From assembly GCA_051453625.1 (NCBI GenBank), contig JBOZIK010000001.1, positions 151,438,590 through 151,489,577 on the forward strand: a stretch of 50,988 bases of DNA, given 5' to 3'. Below are positions 10,194 through 21,206 of the stretch, piece by piece. Under the pieces are notes generated by a model. That model was not told where the DNA came from and did no database searches. It was given only the letters and a program-made list of their open reading frames with translations. The translations under genes and the position numbers were made by a program. This DNA is from Welwitschia mirabilis (lineage: Eukaryota; Gnetophyta; Gnetopsida; Welwitschiales). How positions within the stretch are numbered: position 1 is the stretch's first letter; each line of letters starts with the position of its first letter.

Positions 10194-10315
10194 AAATTTT
10201 ATGTAAGTCTTATTTGATAAAGTAAAGAAAGGAGATGTTTATTTTTCCACATTGTAAGATATATCTAATAATGAAACCAAGTGTTTTCTTAGAAAAAAAA
10301 ATGAAGCATAGTTAT

Positions 10316-11060
10316 GACATAGGAATCTTAATCACATGAACAAATATCTTCTTAAAGATTTGTCCACAAAGGAAGTGGTAAGAAAACTTTCCAAGTTTAA
10401 AAGCATTGATAATCAGATCTGTAAAACTTGTTAGAAGGAAAAGTGACAAAGGTAAAATTTTGGAAAAAAATGTTATATCTACTAAATGTCCATTAGATCT
10501 TTTACATTTAGATGTTGTTGGTTCTTCATCTACAAAAATCTTAGGTAAGAAAATATATTATTTGACAATTGTAAATGATTTTCCTTCTTTTGCATGGGTA
10601 GCCTTCCTTACATATAAGGTTGAAGATTTTAATGTTTTGTCTAAGTTATGTATTAGGTTGCAAAATCTATAAGGATATAAAATTAAAATAATAAGAAGCG
10701 ATAATGCCACTAAGTTAAAAAATATAAAGCTTATAGAATTCTATGAATAATTTGGTATTCTTAATCAATTATTAGCTCCAAAAATACCATAACAAAATGG
10801 AGTACCTAAAAGAAAGAATAGGTTTTTAAATAACATAGTTAATAAATGATGCATGAAAAAATGATACCATATCATTTTTGGATAGAAGCAATCAATAAAG
10901 CATGTTATACTTCCAACAGAGTTCTGGTAAGAAGAGTTACCTATAAAACTTCTTATGAGTTATGGTTAGGAAGAAAACTTCTGTTGATTACTTTCATATA
11001 CTTGGATTAAAATTATTTATTTTAAATAAAAAGGATAATTTAAAAAAGTTTAATTCAAAA
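10316..11060 (+). pseudogene. Integrase remnant of copia 1
   Basis: The N-terminal HHCC zinc domain is at 10318-10436 (H-RNLN-H ... ICKTC). The rve core starts near 10480 with CPLDLLHLDVVG (first catalytic Asp). It continues with YYLTIVNDF and IIRSDNA (second Asp), then QNGVPKRKNR, where the catalytic Glu is Lys (codon 10808-10810). A block resembling the TPYELWKGRKP region follows to about 11060. Integrase would join element DNA to the host chromosome. Loss of the catalytic Glu plus several stops abolish it. Confidence 0.85.
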
Positions 11061-11389
11061 TTTAATGAAGGAATTTTTCTATGATATTCTGTGGTTTGTA
11101 AGGTTTGTAGGTGTACAATGACAAAACCATGTAGTTGAATAGATAATAAATGTTAAAATAAATAATATTAAGCCAAATCCTATGAATGTAGAAGGTGATT
11201 ATACTCCTATGAAAATTTTTCAGCTATCTAGATAATCTCATATTTAATATGAAAGTGATAAAGAAAAAATAAGAAATTAGAAAAGGAAAATCCATTAACC
11301 ATGATAAGACTAAAGAAAAGTAATTTCCTAAATAACATTATAGGATGTCCATATGAAGAATTCGAACTAGAAGTCATACTAGATAATTT

Positions 11390-12480
11390 TGTTGCAACTT
11401 ATTTCTCATGTTAAACATAAAACTCTTAAAGAAGTAGAAAAGGATAAACATTAGATGGTTGCTATGTAAGAAGAGCTAAATCAATTTGAAACATGTGATG
11501 TGTGGGAACTTACACAAAGACCTTCAAATAAATCCATTATTGGTACTAAGTGAGTTTTTAAAAATAAAATAGATGAGCATGAAAATTTTATTAGAAACAA
11601 AATAATATTATTAGCAAAATATTATAATCAATAAGAAGGAACTATCTTTCAAGAAACCTTTGCTCCTGTGGATTGTATGAAATTAATACGAATGCTTTTA
11701 GATTTTGATTGTATAAAAGATTTTAAACTTATTAAATGGATGTCAAGAATGCATTTCACAATGGAAATATTTAAGTGGAAGTATATATTAAACAACTAAA
11801 TGAGTTCATCAACTCATAAAAATCTAATCATGTATACAAGATAAAAAAGGCTTTCTATCATCTTAAGCAAGATCCAAGAGCTTGGTATGAAAAACTCTTA
11901 AGTTATTTGATTAAAAATGACTTCAAAATAGGTATATTTGATGTGATATTATTTATTAGAAAATATGGTAAAGATCTTATTATTATTAAAATCTATGTTA
12001 ATGATATTATTTTTGGTGCTACTAATGAATCCTTATCTAAAAAATTTGCTAAGATTATATAGGATGAATTTGAAATGAGTCTTATGGGAGNNNNNNNNNN
12101 NNNNNNNNNNNNNNNNNNNNNNNNNNNNNNNNNNNNNNNNNNNNNNNNNNNNNNNNNNNNNNNNNNNNNNNNNNNNNNNNNNNNNNNNNNTGAGTCTTAT
12201 GGGAGAAATGAGAAACTTCTTGGGTCTTAAGTTGAGTAATATAAATAATATACATTCATTTTTTAAGATAAATACATTAAAAATTTACTAGTGAAATGTA
12301 GTTTACAGGTTTCTAAAGGGAAAGATACTTCCATAAATCAAACACAGACTAGAAAAGCAATGTAAGTGGTAAAAAAGTGGATCCAAAGATAGATAGAGGT
12401 ATGATTAGTAGTTTGTTATATCTTAAAGCTAGTCATTCTAATATTATGTTAAGTGTAAAAATTTTTGCATATTATTAATG
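11390..12480 (+). pseudogene. Reverse transcriptase remnant of copia 1
   Basis: Copia RT motifs occur in order: EELNQFETCDVWEL (about 11472-11513), IGTK-VFKNKIDE, ETFAPVD, then a frameshifted MDVKNAF-like stretch near 11740 and a LKQDPRAWYE-like stretch near 11870. The catalytic box YVND (11994-12005) is YVDD in working enzymes. The frame then reaches FEMSLMG at the N run 12091-12190 and resumes beyond it with the next family motif (NFLGLK), so the gap does not interrupt the homology. Multiple stops are present. Confidence 0.88.
12091..12190. other. Assembly gap (100 N), probably not a real gap
   Basis: The last 15 bases before the N run (12076-12090) and the first 15 after it (12191-12205) are identical (TGAGTCTTATGGGAG). 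100 N is a conventional placeholder. Overlapping the two ends keeps the RT reading frame in register with the family. Confidence 0.9.
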
Positions 12481-12559
12481 GAAACCCAAAGAATCACATC
12501 TTATAGGTATTAAAATAATTTTTTATTATTTAAAGTATACTCTAATTGGGGCCTTTGAT

Positions 12560-13035
12560 AATTAAAAAATCCTCTCTTGATCTAAATTGGATAGGCTGCA
12601 AAGGTAATAAAAGATAAACAAGTGGAACATGCTTTTTACTTGAATAATGCTGAATATCTTAAAGTAGTAAGAAATAGAATTTAACTTCCTTATCTATAGC
12701 CAAGGTTGAATACATTATTGTAGGAAATTGTTGTGCATAAATGAATCAAACATTAAAGAATTTTGTTCTCTCCATGAATAGCATTCCTATTCATTGTGAC
12801 AATAAGAGTGTCATCAATATCTCTAAGAGTCTTATACAGTACGCAAGAACTAAGCACACTGAAATCTAACATCACTTTCTCAAAGAACATGTTTAAAATA
12901 GAGATATTATAATGTAACACATTAGTATAGATGATAAACTTGCAAACATATTTATAAAACCCCTAAGTACTAAAAGATATGTAAATTTTTATAGAAACTT
13001 TGAGACTAGGCCTTACTCAATCAGACAAGTGAATA
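12560..13035 (+). pseudogene. RNase H remnant of copia 1
   Basis: From about 12775 the frame reads IPIHCDNKSVINISKSLIQYARTKHTEI, then HHFLKEHV and IDDKLANIFIKPLS. These are the conserved C-terminal blocks of copia RNase H (CDN-S-I, RTKHIEIRHHF, LADIFTKPL). Stops interrupt between the blocks. The enzyme would remove the RNA strand during reverse transcription. The polyprotein ends near 13035. Confidence 0.85.
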
Positions 13036-13878
13036 GGTAATATATTTTAATTTCTCAACTCCACATTATAATTATTCTAAAAGTTGAGATTAAAACTAGA
13101 AGTAATGAATTTAGTTAAAGTTAAATGATATAAGTGGTATTATTTTAAAGGGATTATTGTTAGGGTTGCATCAATTATAGTTCTTTTTAAAATTTATGAA
13201 ACTTTTATTGTAGATGTTTCAACTTCTGTAAACATCTCTAAGAAATATGTCTTAAGAATTATAGACATATTAAGAGTTGTTTATAAAATTCTTAACAACA
13301 TGTTAGTTAGTATTAGGTTTCTATGAAGGCACATGTGTATGGGGAGCAACAGGCTCCAAGACCTATAATTATTTTTTCTACTATCCAAAAAGGAAAAGAA
13401 GTATTAACAAACCATTGATAAATTAGTAGTGATAATAGTAGCATTCAATTAAAATTTTGATAAATGATTAACACATTTTTAACTAATCAATATTCTAATT
13501 ATTTAGTTATTAAAATAATTTTATATGATGATAGTATATTTCGATGAACAATAGTCATTATGATATAATATTAGCACACAATTCAATTTCTTACTCCTAT
13601 ATGATACATTTTAATTAGTATATTTCAATTGGAAGTTTATCAAATGTTTATGATTCCTCAAGAGGTATATTTGTGTGATTTTATTTTCAAGTAGGTGATT
13701 ATCTATTTTAGCTCTTCAAGTGATATATATATCTATAAGTTTTGTCTATTTTCAAATATCTAATATCATGACTATTACATTTAATAATTATGTGTATATC
13801 TTTGAAATATAACATGTCTAATTTCAGTTGTTTAGATGAGATTGTAATAACAATATTTGCCAAGTTTTAGACATTATC
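13036..13878 (+). other. 3' noncoding region of copia 1
   Basis: A/T-rich stretch between the RNase H end and the polypurine tract. No further domain is seen. SIRE-type elements usually have such a long 3' region, sometimes with an env-like frame, but I see no env-like open frame here. Confidence 0.6.
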
Positions 13879-13890
13879 AAAAAGGGGGAA
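13879..13890 (+). promoter_or_regulatory. Polypurine tract of copia 1
   Basis: AAAAAGGGGGAA immediately upstream of the 3' LTR start (TATTGGAAAATT at 13892). Confidence 0.85.
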
Positions 13891-13891
13891 T

Positions 13892-15385
13892 TATTGGAAA
13901 ATTTAGTTTTTATGATTCCACTTATCAAATATTTTATGTCATTATGTAGATAGGTTATTACAGGAATATCAAAATATGATAGGAATTAGATCATAATGGA
14001 TTACATAAAGAATTAGTTGCTAAACTACAAAATCAATTGTTTAAAAATGTCCAAAAAATTAATGTTGTCCCAAATCAAGATGTCTGAAAATTTGAAGATT
14101 TTTTAAATGTACTACAAGTCAAGTCACAGGCTAAAACTTGAGTATCATATTCAAGATGACTAAACTAAAAGTTAAATCTAACACATATGAAGACATCTAA
14201 AAAAGTAAAAACATCTATTCATGACGAGCTATCAACTTGTACATGGTATATTCATGATTACGAAGGTCCAAGGGTACTATAGTGCAAACTTCATTAGAAT
14301 CTATGTAAGTTTACTTATGATGTTTACAAAAGTAAAGATTCCTAAAAAGAGAACATCTACAAAATTCAAGACATCTCATACTAAAATTCATATTCATTAA
14401 AAATGAAATAACATGCCCAAAACATAGATGTGAGCTATCCATTTCATGGTTATTACAGGATCAAATAACTATCTTTTAAGCTCAAACGACTAGATTTTCC
14501 TCAACATTTTAAAGCATTAGCATCAAAAATGAAAGGAAAAATTTTGACACTTAATTGATCAATTAAAAATATAGATATTTCTTGACTCTTAATGATCATA
14601 TTAAATGAAACCTTGTGTGAGTAAAAGTAACCTCTCATGAATAATCAAGACATCATTGTAAAGGAGTTATTACTCTTATTATTATTTTCTTTTAAATACT
14701 CATTACTACATTCTGCATTTATACTCATGACAACAACAAAAACATCAATGATCTCAAATTTTTCATCAAATTAGTATTTAACCTTATTATTGTATTACAT
14801 TTTTTTGCTACTCATTATGGACTATCTTAATATTGAATATTGTTGTAAAGTGCATTTCTTGAATATTCAAATACTTTATAAGGCAATCCTTATAGGGACA
14901 TGCATTCTGTATAGTGCTTTAAGCATTCATTGTATGTAATATTATTAGTTATCTAGAAAACCATTATTCCTTATGGGAAGAGAGTGTTGCCTTATGAAGA
15001 GACTCTTATTAGTATAAAGGTTTGTGGTATGCCTATGAAAACCACTATTCCATTAAGAGGGAGAGAGTGTTACCTTGAAATAAACTTTTATTATTATAAA
15101 GATTTATGATGTGCATGTGAAAACTACTATTTCATTAAGGGTAAGAGAGAATACTATCTTGTGAGAAGACTTTCATTTGATGTAAGGTTGGTGGTATGCT
15201 ATAAAACCACTATTTATTTTATAGGTTAAGAATATCTAGAGGTATGAGTAGATGCTACTCTTTATGTATGGATGTTTGTAGGTTGGGGAACCACATTATC
15301 TTGGTAAGGTTTTCTATTATGAATTTTCATTTTGTTATTTGGTAGAACTCATTTACCCCTTTACTCTATGTTTAATCAATCCTCA
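13892..15385 (+). repeat. 3' LTR of copia 1 (about 1494 bp)
   Basis: Matches the 5' LTR throughout, for example TATTGGAAAATTTAGTTTT at both starts and AGAATATCTAGAGGTATGAG versus AGAATATCCAAAGGTGTGAG near the ends. Its end at 15385 (CCTCA) is placed by alignment with the 5' LTR/primer-site junction. Confidence 0.85.
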
Positions 15386-15540
15386 TCCCTTTTATCTTTT
15401 TTGAAAAACATAACTTCCTAAAACCTCTATTGATATAACATAAAAAGTAAACCTATCTAGCTAATTCACACTAAGGAACACATGGAAAACATTATCTATA
15501 ACATGAGGATGGTCACATCAAACCACTTAATATGATACAT

Positions 15541-15853
15541 AGTTCAAGCCTAAAACTGGGAGAAATTTCCAAGAAGTACATAGCATAAATGTATGAAATA
15601 GTTTAACTATTTTGTTAATTCAATTGAAACTATGTACAAACTAGAATATCTTAATTTTAAAAATAATAAGGAAATCTAAAAAATAAAAAAAAATGATAAG
15701 ATAATAAGGGAGATAAGGGATTCACAAGGGAAATTTAGGAAAACACATGGAATGTATAAGGATAAAAATGAAATAGTAAGAAAGAATTAAGTGTAAAGTG
15801 AGGAAAAATAGGGGCTTCATGGAAATAATAGATACAATTAAAATTTATTTTAC
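15541..15853 (+). repeat. Direct repeat R1 (about 313 bp)
   Basis: Shares with 17847-18157, in order: ATATCTTAATTTTA, AAATTTAGGAAAACACATGG, AGTGAGGAAAAATAGG, CTTCATGGAAATAATAG and AAATTTATTTTAC. The two copies are in the same orientation with their starts about 2.3 kb apart, as LTRs would be, but I cannot identify TG...CA ends. Confidence 0.75.
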
Positions 15854-16141
15854 CAAAAAAGCCCCTTTTCCATGAAGGTTATTAAGGTAAGAACATGAAA
15901 TTTTGAGCATTCAAATGGAGCACTGAGCTAAATAAGCATCAAAATTTAAACTAATAATGGAGGCACCAAGCCATCAAAATATGTAAATTTAATGAAAATT
16001 TCCTTTAAGTCATCTTTCCAAATTAATCTACACTCTTTATCCTATGCAACTTTGAGGAAGATGTCCTCTAAGTGGTCTACACAAGTAATATGCATATCTT
16101 GTTTAAAACCATGAGACACATCAAATACTTCAAATATAACA

Positions 16142-16246
16142 CATGTAATATGCAAACATAAGAAATTTTTATATAAAATAATATTATAAGAAGTGTCACA
16201 TACCACTTCTTATAATATCATTTTACATGAATCTGCATATCACATG
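16142..16246. repeat. Long imperfect inverted repeat (hairpin)
   Basis: A perfect 15-bp core arm ATATTATAAGAAGTG (16181-16195) pairs with CACTTCTTATAATAT (16204-16218) across an 8-base loop. The arms extend to 25 bp (16171-16195 with 16204-16228) with two mismatches. After an internal loop, CATGTAATATGCA (16142-16154) pairs with TGCATATCACATG (16234-16246) with one mismatch. The size and asymmetric internal loop are like a miRNA-type foldback or a tiny MITE. No transcript evidence is available. Confidence 0.8.
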
Positions 16247-17448
16247 AATTATTTAGGATAAGACTCCAACCTAACTTAAAAAGTTATCTAATCATTAAAT
16301 CTTGCTGGGAGTTAGAAATTTTAATTCATATTAAAGCTATGCTTCTAATAAATATGAAAGACTAATATTAAAAATTAAGATCTTCATTTAAGATTTACAC
16401 TAATAAATGACTTAGTTTTTCTTTTTAATAGTTATATTTCGTTTAAAATATTATTCTTTAAAATTTTAAAATATTTAAATGCTTCTAGAATTTTAAATAT
16501 TTAAGAATCATAATAATAGAAAACAAAACTTACCACGGCTTCATATTCTTCTTTAGTATCTTGTTTTTAGAAGAGAAAAAAGAGTAACAAAGCCAAATCA
16601 TCATTTTTTGCATAATGCAATTCATAAAATCTTCTTTAGTGGCTTTAACTTTCTTTTTTGATCTTTTTTTCACATATTCATTTTTCTCCTCTATGAGAGG
16701 TATGACTACTATTGTAGATGATCATACTCATCATCAAAGAACTAATATTCACATTCATATTAATCCTAACTTTGCTAAACCCCATATTTTTAAATTAGGT
16801 TCCTTTTTCAAGAATTCATTGTATACTTTGACTTGGTAACAAATAGATTATCACTTATCATAATAAAAAACCTAGGAATCTTAAGTAGTGCATCATAAAA
16901 ATCTATGTTGAAAAAACAAAGCTTATAATAAAATGTAAAGGAGTGTCTAAGATTGAACCTATACTACTATAACCTTAACTTGAAAGCAATATTTCTAAAA
17001 ATGAACACCTCCATTACTATTGGATTATCAATTAGTGCATAGAGGAAATTTGATTATAGATGTAGCAACAAGGTAATAATAAACACATAGCACAACCATG
17101 AAAATTTTCTTTTTTCATTAGTAATAAACTTAAAAAATGCATTGCTTCATGGTTCTAAAGCCTTTACAGGTATCTTTAGTATCTAGAATATCAATTTCCT
17201 TGTCTTTGTAATGTACTATTTTATCACTTGGTGTAAGAAGAGATGATAATGGTGGTCATTGAAAATCTTTTTAAAATAAGAGCTCTAATAAAGAACTTCT
17301 AGAATATACTAAGCAATCATCTCAGATCAGAGCCATACATTAAGAAATCTAGAGAGAAGATGGATCCTATGATTACACCATTCATACTTGTGGTAATTTC
17401 TTCTAGATGTTCTTCTCTTCTCTTAAGGTAATGTAAGACTTATTAAGA

Positions 17449-17631
17449 ATGTTTGAGTTATCTTTTCATAGTATAAGAATTGAAAATCAAACTCTACCAT
17501 TGACCTTCATGCATTCATTCCATGCACAGATGTTGTCCATTAAATTTGTAATCATTACAACCTTGAATGACATCTTAATATTTATTAGACTATCAAACCA
17601 GAACAAAAACATGGTTACACAGATCAATTAA
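17449..17631 (+). pseudogene. Possible gypsy-type RT scrap
   Basis: The frame contains PLTFMHSF and, 13 residues later, KFVIITTLNDILIF. This resembles the TFMxLMN...KFVIVYLDDILIF segment of Ty3/gypsy RT at nearly the right spacing, with the first catalytic Asp as Asn. Only this short block matches and neighbouring domains were not found, so it may be chance. Confidence 0.35.
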
Positions 17632-17846
17632 TGATTAAAAAATCCTCTTTGATTTATTCTTAAAAGTCTTATTTGCACTTGCAAATTGTGTGTTTGCCTA
17701 ATGCTAATTCTAAAAAGTACGATCTTATATTTAATATTGAATTCTTTTATATGCTTTGATAGGTAGGATTCTGAGGCTGCTATTAAACTATTCATCATAA
17801 CTACTTTTATATAAATTTTTGGATCTAAAAATCATTTAAGAATAGT

Positions 17847-18157
17847 TTAGATTCAAAACTAGTAGAAATTTCAAGGGAGCACATAAGATAGACATGTGAA
17901 ATAACTCAAGTTTTTTTTATTTAATTTAATTAAGGATATATATAAATGATAATATCTTAATTTTAGAAAAGAACAAGGGAATTATTAAAATATAAAATAA
18001 TAAGACAATAATAGAGATAAGGAATATACAAGAAAAATTTAGGAAAACACATGGAATGCGAAAGGACAGAATAAAAATAGGAAGATAGAATTAAGAAAAA
18101 AGTGAGGAAAAATAGGCACTTCATGGAAATAATAGGTATAACTAAAATTTATTTTAC
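17847..18157 (+). repeat. Direct repeat R2 (about 311 bp)
   Basis: Second copy of R1 (15541-15853). It ends 44 bp before the LTR of copia 2. Confidence 0.75.
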
Positions 18158-18201
18158 AATATTGTCTAAGTATTTTTTATAATAGAACTATCTATTGAAT
18201 A

Positions 18202-18738
18202 TGTTGGAAAATTATTAACTCTTATAATAACTCCATTACTCAGATCTAAATCAATTATGAATGATAATAATAAGGGAGAATTTAAGCACTTCATCAAATA
18301 AACATATTTTTAAGCTTGTTATTTATTTTATTATTATCATTTATTGGTACTCAAACTGTAAGGGCTATTATATTTTTAAATACATGTACTGTAATTTATT
18401 TTTCACTTTTATTGTTAGGATCCCTTACCAGGATTTTCAAATTATAAGGGAACTCTTATATAGGTATGCTTTTGCTAGTTCTTATAAGTATCTTTTTGGA
18501 TTAATTTATCTTAAACACCTAAGAGAAAGAGAATGCTACCTTCTGATGAACATTTTAGTTGTATGTAAGCTTGGAGATATTTTAAAACTAGCAAGTTAAG
18601 GATATTTAGAGGTTTGAAAGGAAGCTACCATCTAGGTGTAACCATGCCCAGGTTGGGAAATCATATTAATCTAATAAGATTTTCATAGGATTTTTGGAGA
18701 TGCCATTCACCCCTCTTTCTTGAGTTAGATTATTCTCA
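18202..18738 (+). repeat. 5' LTR of copia 2 (about 537 bp, shortened)
   Basis: Begins TGTTGGAAAATTATTAAC and ends ATTATTCTCA. From about 18420 onward it matches the 3' third of the copia 1 LTR (TACCTT-TGA...GTTAAGGATAT-AGAGGT). It is about 1 kb shorter than the copia 1 LTR, so the middle was lost or never present. A 112-codon open frame at 18261-18599 lies inside and is not a gene. Confidence 0.7.
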
Positions 18739-18740
18739 AT

Positions 18741-18755
18741 TCATATGAAAATGAG
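18741..18755 (+). promoter_or_regulatory. Decayed primer-binding site of copia 2
   Basis: TCATATGAAAATGAG aligns with TGGTATCAAAGTAAG of copia 1. The downstream TACTTATGAAAAG matches copia 1 TACTCATGAAAAG. Confidence 0.45.
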
Positions 18756-18814
18756 TACTTATGAAAAGAAGTAATATATTTAAGTGAATTATGAAAAGGA
18801 TGCCATGTGTTAGA

Positions 18815-20300
18815 TATCCACTCTTCGATGGGACAAACTATGTCTATTGGAAGATAAGGATATAGGTAAACTTATAATCTTATGAGTTTCAAGTTTAGCA
18901 AAGAATTAAAGATGAATACTTAAAATATACATGAATCACAATAGATGCTACAAAAAACTCAATTACATAAATAAACCTAAAATAAATTAGGAAGATTGAA
19001 AAAAATTTTATGTATGACTCAAAATGAAAAATTTCTCTCTACTTAGCCCTTATAATGGAAGAGTTTAACAAAATAGCTAGATGCAAAACTACACAAGAAA
19101 TATAGAACATTTTTGTTGAAACATATTAAGTAATTAAAATGTTTTATCTATACTAGTCAATTTCAAAATCTAAAGATGAATAATGAATAAAGAGTACATG
19201 AATACTTCACAAGAGTCTTCAACATATTTAATTTTGTACATAACATTGATGAAAATATTTTAGAGGATAAGGTAATGCAAAAGAGTGTTAGATCTTTAAC
19301 TTAAAAATACATGTCTAAAATAATAATCATGAATGAATCAAGAGATTTTAATTTAATAAAGATTGAATAATTATAAAGTGCTTTAATAGCTTTTGAGACA
19401 AATCTTATAAATACAGTGCTCTAAAAAAAAATCTATTAATCTTAGAGATATTAAAAATAAAAAGCAATAAAAATAAAATAAGGTTGTGATGGAGATGAAC
19501 TTGCACTTATCATAAAGAAACTAAAAAGACTTCTCTTATAAGAGAAAACAAAAAGGAGGACTATCATAGATCATCGGGGTTTTAATCAAGAGGTAAGTTT
19601 AAAGATAAAAGGTCTAGTAGCTATTTACTTTCTTCTAAGTTAGAGATTTCCAAAATAGATTATAGGGTTTATGGAAAATAAAGACACATATTCTTAGAGT
19701 GTCCTAGTGCTAATAGATTGCAAGAAAAAGCATAAAACAAAGAACCCAAGACAAATAAATATTCTTCATGAGATGGGATGATGAAGATGTAATTGAAGTA
19801 AAAACATTTAACGAGTAAAAATCCCATCCATCCTACATGGCCATTGTACATATTCAAAAGAAAAACGATCAAATAAAGTAATAAGTTGAATTAGATAGTG
19901 AATTTAAAATTAGTATAAAAATTTAAGATAAGTATTATTTAAGTTCTAAAGAATTTATTAAGTTGCAAAAGGTGTATGCTAAAATGAAAAAAATACTTCA
20001 TTCTTGTTAATTATAATATGAAAAAAAAATAGATTCTTGAAATAGGTTATAATATAAAAATGAAACTCTTAAAGATGAGATTAATAAACTATTGTATGAA
20101 TTAAATCACGTTAGATGTGAACTTTCTAATTTAAAAAGAATCAATTGGAAGTTTTTCCAAGGGTATAAGACCCTAAACATCATGCTTAGATAGTGTAAAA
20201 CTCTAAATGATAAAAGTGATTCAAGTCATAATAAAGCCTTTACTAGTACTTCAAATTTATTTTTTAACAAATGGAGCTACAAGTAAACGTATGAGCATAT
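18815..20300 (+). pseudogene. gag: gag of copia 2 with UBN2 core
   Basis: Opens with RYPLFDGTNYVYWKIRI (18815-18865), the SIRE-type gag start. The UBN2-like capsid core follows with MEEFNKIARCKTTQEI-NIFVETY (about 19059-19130), an SKIT-A-type stretch near 19310-19340, and ...LNLIKI-type spacing. A zinc-knuckle position at about 19660-19700 keeps RHIFLECPSAN, but both early Cys are lost. Next come an acidic linker (SYMAIVHIQKK) and a coiled-coil-like region (19950-20200). Many stops and frameshifts. It retains the block missing from copia 1 and serves as the reference for that deletion. Confidence 0.8.
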
Positions 20301-20522
20301 AGTTTATACTAATAATATTATCTATTATTATTATTACTACAAATGAAGTCATTATTAGTTTACTTGTCTAGTAAAATTCAACATCAAATATTATACTAAC
20401 AGTGCCAAAAGGCTAAAATGTATGGTATAACATCTTGTATAGGTTTAACCAAACGAAATTTGGATACCAAAATCAAGACAAGTGCTCTTATCTTATATTG
20501 TACTATGAGTTATACAAAAAAA

Positions 20523-20640
20523 TGCATGGTATATTAATAGTGGATTCATAGGACACATAACTAGAGATAAATCTAGCTTTATCACTTTGATAGAGTAATA
20601 CAAAAGCATTTTGTCGCATAATATTTTATGTGTTAGTCAG
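20523..20640 (+). pseudogene. Protease remnant of copia 2
   Basis: AWYINSGFIGHITRDKSSFITL matches the copia protease active site. The catalytic Asp of D-S-G is Asn here. It is followed by the SQLCD block of the family near 20630-20655. Confidence 0.8.
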
Positions 20641-20744
20641 TTATGTGATACAAATTTTTTTATGGCCTTAAAAGATGATTTTGTTATTTAAGGATATAGG
20701 TAAAATAATTTTTTATTTTCTAAAATTAAAAAATCTAATATATA

Positions 20745-21176
20745 NNNNNNNNNNNNNNNNNNNNNNNNNNNNNNNNNNNNNNNNNNNNNNNNNNNNNNNN
20801 NNNNNNNNNNNNNNNNNNNNNNNNNNNNNNNNNNNNNNNNNNNNNNNNNNNNNNNNNNNNNNNNNNNNNNNNNNNNNNNNNNNNNNNNNNNNNNNNNNNN
20901 NNNNNNNNNNNNNNNNNNNNNNNNNNNNNNNNNNNNNNNNNNNNNNNNNNNNNNNNNNNNNNNNNNNNNNNNNNNNNNNNNNNNNNNNNNNNNNNNNNNN
21001 NNNNNNNNNNNNNNNNNNNNNNNNNNNNNNNNNNNNNNNNNNNNNNNNNNNNNNNNNNNNNNNNNNNNNNNNNNNNNNNNNNNNNNNNNNNNNNNNNNNN
21101 NNNNNNNNNNNNNNNNNNNNNNNNNNNNNNNNNNNNNNNNNNNNNNNNNNNNNNNNNNNNNNNNNNNNNNNNNNNN
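20745..21176. other. Assembly gap (432 N), probably spurious
   Basis: The 30 bases before the gap (20715-20744) and the 30 bases after it (21177-21206) are identical (start ATTTTCTAAAATTAAAAAAT). If these are overlapping contig ends there is no missing sequence. The family order of motifs (post-protease linker, then STIDEFKL and HIKLEH) reads through without the N run. Confidence 0.9.
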
Positions 21177-21206
21177 ATTTTCTAAAATTAAAAAATCTAA
21201 TATATA

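Larger units (their letters stand above)
7471..15385 (+). mobile_element. Copia 1: SIRE/Maximus-like Ty1/copia element, full span, inactive
   Basis: Two similar LTRs (7471-9002 and 13892-15385) enclose a primer site (9005-9017), a gag remnant, protease, integrase, reverse transcriptase and RNase H in Ty1/copia order, then a polypurine tract (13879-13890). The bases outside the LTRs are TCTCT (7466-7470) and TCCCT (15386-15390), a plausible 5-bp target duplication with one change. The LTRs differ by roughly one base in ten over the first 65 bases I aligned, so the insertion is old. Gag has lost its core, and protease, integrase and RT each have altered key residues plus stops, so the element is dead. 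Confidence 0.9.
15386..18201. other. Unclassified segment bounded by ~310-bp direct repeats
   Basis: No clear gene. It holds a direct repeat pair (15541-15853 and 17847-18157), a long imperfect hairpin (16142-16246) and a faint RT-like frame (17449-17631). It may be an old short LTR element or a gypsy remnant. A 74-codon open frame at 16615-16839 has a hydrophobic start and His-rich middle but resembles nothing I know. Confidence 0.4.

Noticed and set aside
16519-16565. Minus-strand QDTKEEYEAVV resembling the STTEAEY motif of copia RNase H
   Set aside because: Only this short block matches, with no CDN or RTKHI blocks nearby in the expected order.
16615-16839. 74-codon open frame with hydrophobic start and His-rich middle
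   Set aside because: No homology recognised, no promoter or codon-use support, and A/T-rich DNA of this kind gives frames of this length by chance.
18261-18599. 112-codon open frame with hydrophobic stretches
   Set aside because: Inside the LTR of copia 2, and part of it aligns to noncoding LTR of copia 1.
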